Below are positions 62,127 through 64,000 of a stretch of DNA of 64,000 nt, piece by piece. The stretch's first letter is position 1. Each line of letters opens with the position of its first letter. The notes under the pieces are model-generated. The model saw nothing but the letters and a program-made list of their open reading frames with translations, ran no database searches and was not told the origin of the DNA. Source of the stretch: Nitrospirota bacterium (GTDB taxonomy: Bacteria > Nitrospirota > Nitrospiria > Nitrospirales > Nitrospiraceae); the NCBI GenBank assembly GCA_018971525.1, contig JAGXAR010000015.1, positions 1 through 64,000 on the forward strand, read 5' to 3'. A program made the position numbers and the translations under genes.

Positions 62127-63638
62127 GTGACCCAGCATCCACTGAATTTGCTCATTGTTTCCTCCGAAGCGGTCCCCTATGCCAAGACCGGTGGGCTTGC
62201 CGACGTCGCTGGCGCGTTGCCTCTTGAGATGGCGAAACTCGGCCATGACGTCATTCTCCTGCTTCCACACTATCGTTGCCTGAGTGAGTCAGGACGATCC
62301 TTCCGTTCCGTCTGTCAACTTCGTGTACCGACACCCCAGGGGCTGGTCGAGACGCTGATTGAAGAAGATCTCATTCCCGTCGGCGAAGGTGGTCGCGGGG
62401 TCCGGGTGTGGACGGTTCGGAACGAAACCTTCTTCGACCGGCCAGGTCTCTATCAAGAACGCGGTATCGACTATCCTGATAATCTCGACCGGTTTTCGTT
62501 CTTTTGCCGCGCGACGATTGAGGTGATCGCTCATCTCCGAACCGCGTGCCGATGGACTACCCATATCCTTCATCTTCATGATTGGCAAACAGCTTTGTGC
62601 GCGGTCTATCTCAAGACCATTGATCGAGATCGACTGGATGTACAGGGAGTGCGCACTGTACTGACGCTGCACAATGTAGGGTATCAAGGCCTCTTCCCTG
62701 GAGAGCAGTTCGAGAACATGGGTCTGCCCCCATCGCTGTTTACTCCTGCGGGCCTTGAGTACTATGCATCAGTGAATGTACTCAAGGGTGGAATTGTGTT
62801 TGCTGATTATGTGACGACGGTCAGCCCGACCTATGCGCGAGAAATTCTCACGCCAGAATTTGGTTTTGGGCTTGAGGGCGTGCTAGGCAACCGTGCAGAC
62901 CGACTCCTGGGCATTCTGAACGGTATCGATATCGATCGGTGGAATCCTGAAACCGATTCCTATTTGCCCGCCAACTACTCAGTCATCGATCGTACAGGGA
63001 AACAAGTGTGCAAGCAGGGGCTTCAACGAGAGTTTCAGTTACCAAAAGCATCGGCTCCGCTTCTTGGCGTGATTGCACGGCTGACGTCGCAGAAGGGCTT
63101 AGATCTTGTGGCGACGATTATTCCGCAACTAATGGCAATGGATCTGCAGCTGGTGATCTTGGGAACTGGAGAGCCGGAGATCGAGGCCAATTTAAAGGCG
63201 CTACAGGCACGCCATCCACTTCGCATGGGCCTTCGTATCGGCTTCGACGAAGGACTCGCGCATCGCATCGAAGGCGGAGCAGATATGTTTGTGATGCCGT
63301 CGCGGTATGAGCCATGTGGCCTGAGCCAGCTCTACAGTCTCCGCTATGGAACGGTTCCCGTAGTCAGAAAAACCGGTGGGTTGGCAGATACGGTCGTGCC
63401 CCTGACCGCGCGGGCTCGGCAGGCGGAACGGGCGACTGGGTTTCATGTTGAAGAGGACACGGCAGCTGCTCTTCTGGCCGAATTGCGCCGAGCTGTGGCG
63501 GTGTATCAGGATCGACCGATGTGGGACCAACTGGTTGAGGCAGGGATGCATACAGATGTGTCCTGGGCTCGTTCAGCGAACGCCTACGACCGGCTGTTTG
63601 TGTCGTTAGTCAGAGAAGGGAAGTCGCACGTGTCGTAA
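62127..63638 (+). CDS. glgA: Glycogen synthase (ADP/UDP-glucose type)
   Basis: A 503-residue GT5 starch/glycogen synthase. KTGGLADVAGALP near 21-33 is the ADP-glucose-binding loop. HLHDWQTALCAVYLK, GIDIDRWNPETD and the EX7E-like SRYEPCGLSQLYSLRYGTVPVVRKTGGLADTV complete the GT-B fold. It elongates alpha-1,4-glucan as carbon storage. GTG 62127 is a plausible start (STEP after 24 bases); no glgB, glgC or glgP is seen in the window. Confidence 0.93.
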   Translation: MTQHPLNLLIVSSEAVPYAKTGGLADVAGALPLEMAKLGHDVILLLPHYRCLSESGRSFRSVCQLRVPTPQGLVETLIEEDLIPVGEGGRGVRVWTVRNETFFDRPGLYQERGIDYPDNLDRFSFFCRATIEVIAHLRTACRWTTHILHLHDWQTALCAVYLKTIDRDRLDVQGVRTVLTLHNVGYQGLFPGEQFENMGLPPSLFTPAGLEYYASVNVLKGGIVFADYVTTVSPTYAREILTPEFGFGLEGVLGNRADRLLGILNGIDIDRWNPETDSYLPANYSVIDRTGKQVCKQGLQREFQLPKASAPLLGVIARLTSQKGLDLVATIIPQLMAMDLQLVILGTGEPEIEANLKALQARHPLRMGLRIGFDEGLAHRIEGGADMFVMPSRYEPCGLSQLYSLRYGTVPVVRKTGGLADTVVPLTARARQAERATGFHVEEDTAAALLAELRRAVAVYQDRPMWDQLVEAGMHTDVSWARSANAYDRLFVSLVREGKSHVS

Positions 63639-63708
63639 TGGCTCACGAACAGTTCGATAGGGATGAGTACACCGCGAGGAGATAGGAAAGAGGAGTCAGG
63701 CTAACCAG

Positions 63709-64000
63709 CTAGGGGAGGTTGAGTGTAACCTCAACGACGTTCGTCTCGAGTTCCGAAAGCAGAGCTTTCGCCTGCAGGGTGTAGTAAGCATACTCGGATT
63801 GGGGGTGGTAGCTAAGGATTGTCTGGAGAAGGTCTTTTGCGACATCCAGTTTTCCTGCTGCCACGGCGGCGGAGCCGGCCCGCAAAGAACAGGCTGCAGC
63901 CATTGCTTTCACGTCCACCGCAAATCGGGCTGCAGGAGTTGACACGAACTTTTCAAGCTTGCCTGGGAGGGGGAGAACAAAGGCTTCCTGGGTGAGCGAG
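63709..64000 (-). CDS. Unknown protein, N-terminus outside window
   Basis: The frame is open on the - strand to the right edge, so the start lies beyond 64000. The visible C-terminal 96 residues or so include PLPGKLEKFVSTPAARFAV and a helix-turn-helix repeat (ACSLRAGSAAVAAGKLDVAKDLLQTILSYHPQSEYAYYTLQAKALLSEL) that looks like a single TPR-type motif. I do not recognise a family. It converges on glgA, with 70 bases between. Confidence 0.5.
   Translation of the reverse strand, partial: SLTQEAFVLPLPGKLEKFVSTPAARFAVDVKAMAAACSLRAGSAAVAAGKLDVAKDLLQTILSYHPQSEYAYYTLQAKALLSELETNVVEVTLNLP

Overview
The window reads as a chromosome segment of a Gram-negative chemolithoautotroph, most likely Nitrospira (phylum Nitrospirota). 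This rests on gene content: an outer-membrane polysaccharide locus, the MEP isoprenoid genes ispD/ispF, gluconeogenic fructose-bisphosphatase next to an archaeal-type class I aldolase, indirect Asn/Gln-tRNA amidation (gatCAB), and repeats with TAGCAGGCTGTTGAAAAA-like ends that I recall, without having checked, as common in Nitrospira. The genus is an inference. Both edges cut genes. I see no rRNA, tRNA, CRISPR array, prophage or insertion-sequence transposase.

Region 1 (1-22147) is a lipopolysaccharide/O-antigen type locus on the + strand, with many overlapping start and stop codons. It holds methyltransferases, GT4 glycosyltransferases, a methyltransferase-GT2 fusion, a GT-C membrane glycosyltransferase, an AsnB-type amidotransferase, a WecA/WbpL-like lipid-carrier transferase, a WaaL-like ligase and a WbpM/CapD-like dehydratase. 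It then turns to sugar-nucleotide genes: rmlA, rmlB and rmlD (no rmlC), a KdsC-like phosphatase, manC and manB. A four-helix-bundle (23S-IVP family) gene with inverted G-rich flanks sits between rmlA and rmlB. The early genes look AT-richer than the rest.

Region 2 (22145-30339) is mostly housekeeping: a DUF3108 envelope protein, fbp, class I aldolase, HtrA protease, a PIN-TRAM membrane protein, ispD, ispF and cysE. It contains repeats and hairpins. Region 3 (30340-35540, mainly - strand) carries a PsiF-type secreted protein, truA, an AMIN-amidase, a NYN-domain nuclease, tatD and DAHP synthase.

Region 4 (35541-43517) looks like a divalent-metal handling island: a small His-rich secreted protein behind a perfect palindrome, a TonB-dependent receptor, a secreted TonB-C-like protein, a PAP2 phosphatase, a COG0523 GTPase and a CDF exporter. 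An exported methyltransferase-fold protein and an unknown secreted protein follow. This is the best candidate here for a less-described system.

Region 5 (43514-64000) is core information and envelope metabolism: metG, holB and tmk (- strand), then DUF502-glmU-glmS, gatC-panD-gatA-DUF948-YtxH-gatB, eno-ftsB-era-mgtE-recO, DUF971, a lipoprotein-like protein and glgA. Two long palindromes with a shared core and different but self-complementary arms lie before gatC and after gatB.
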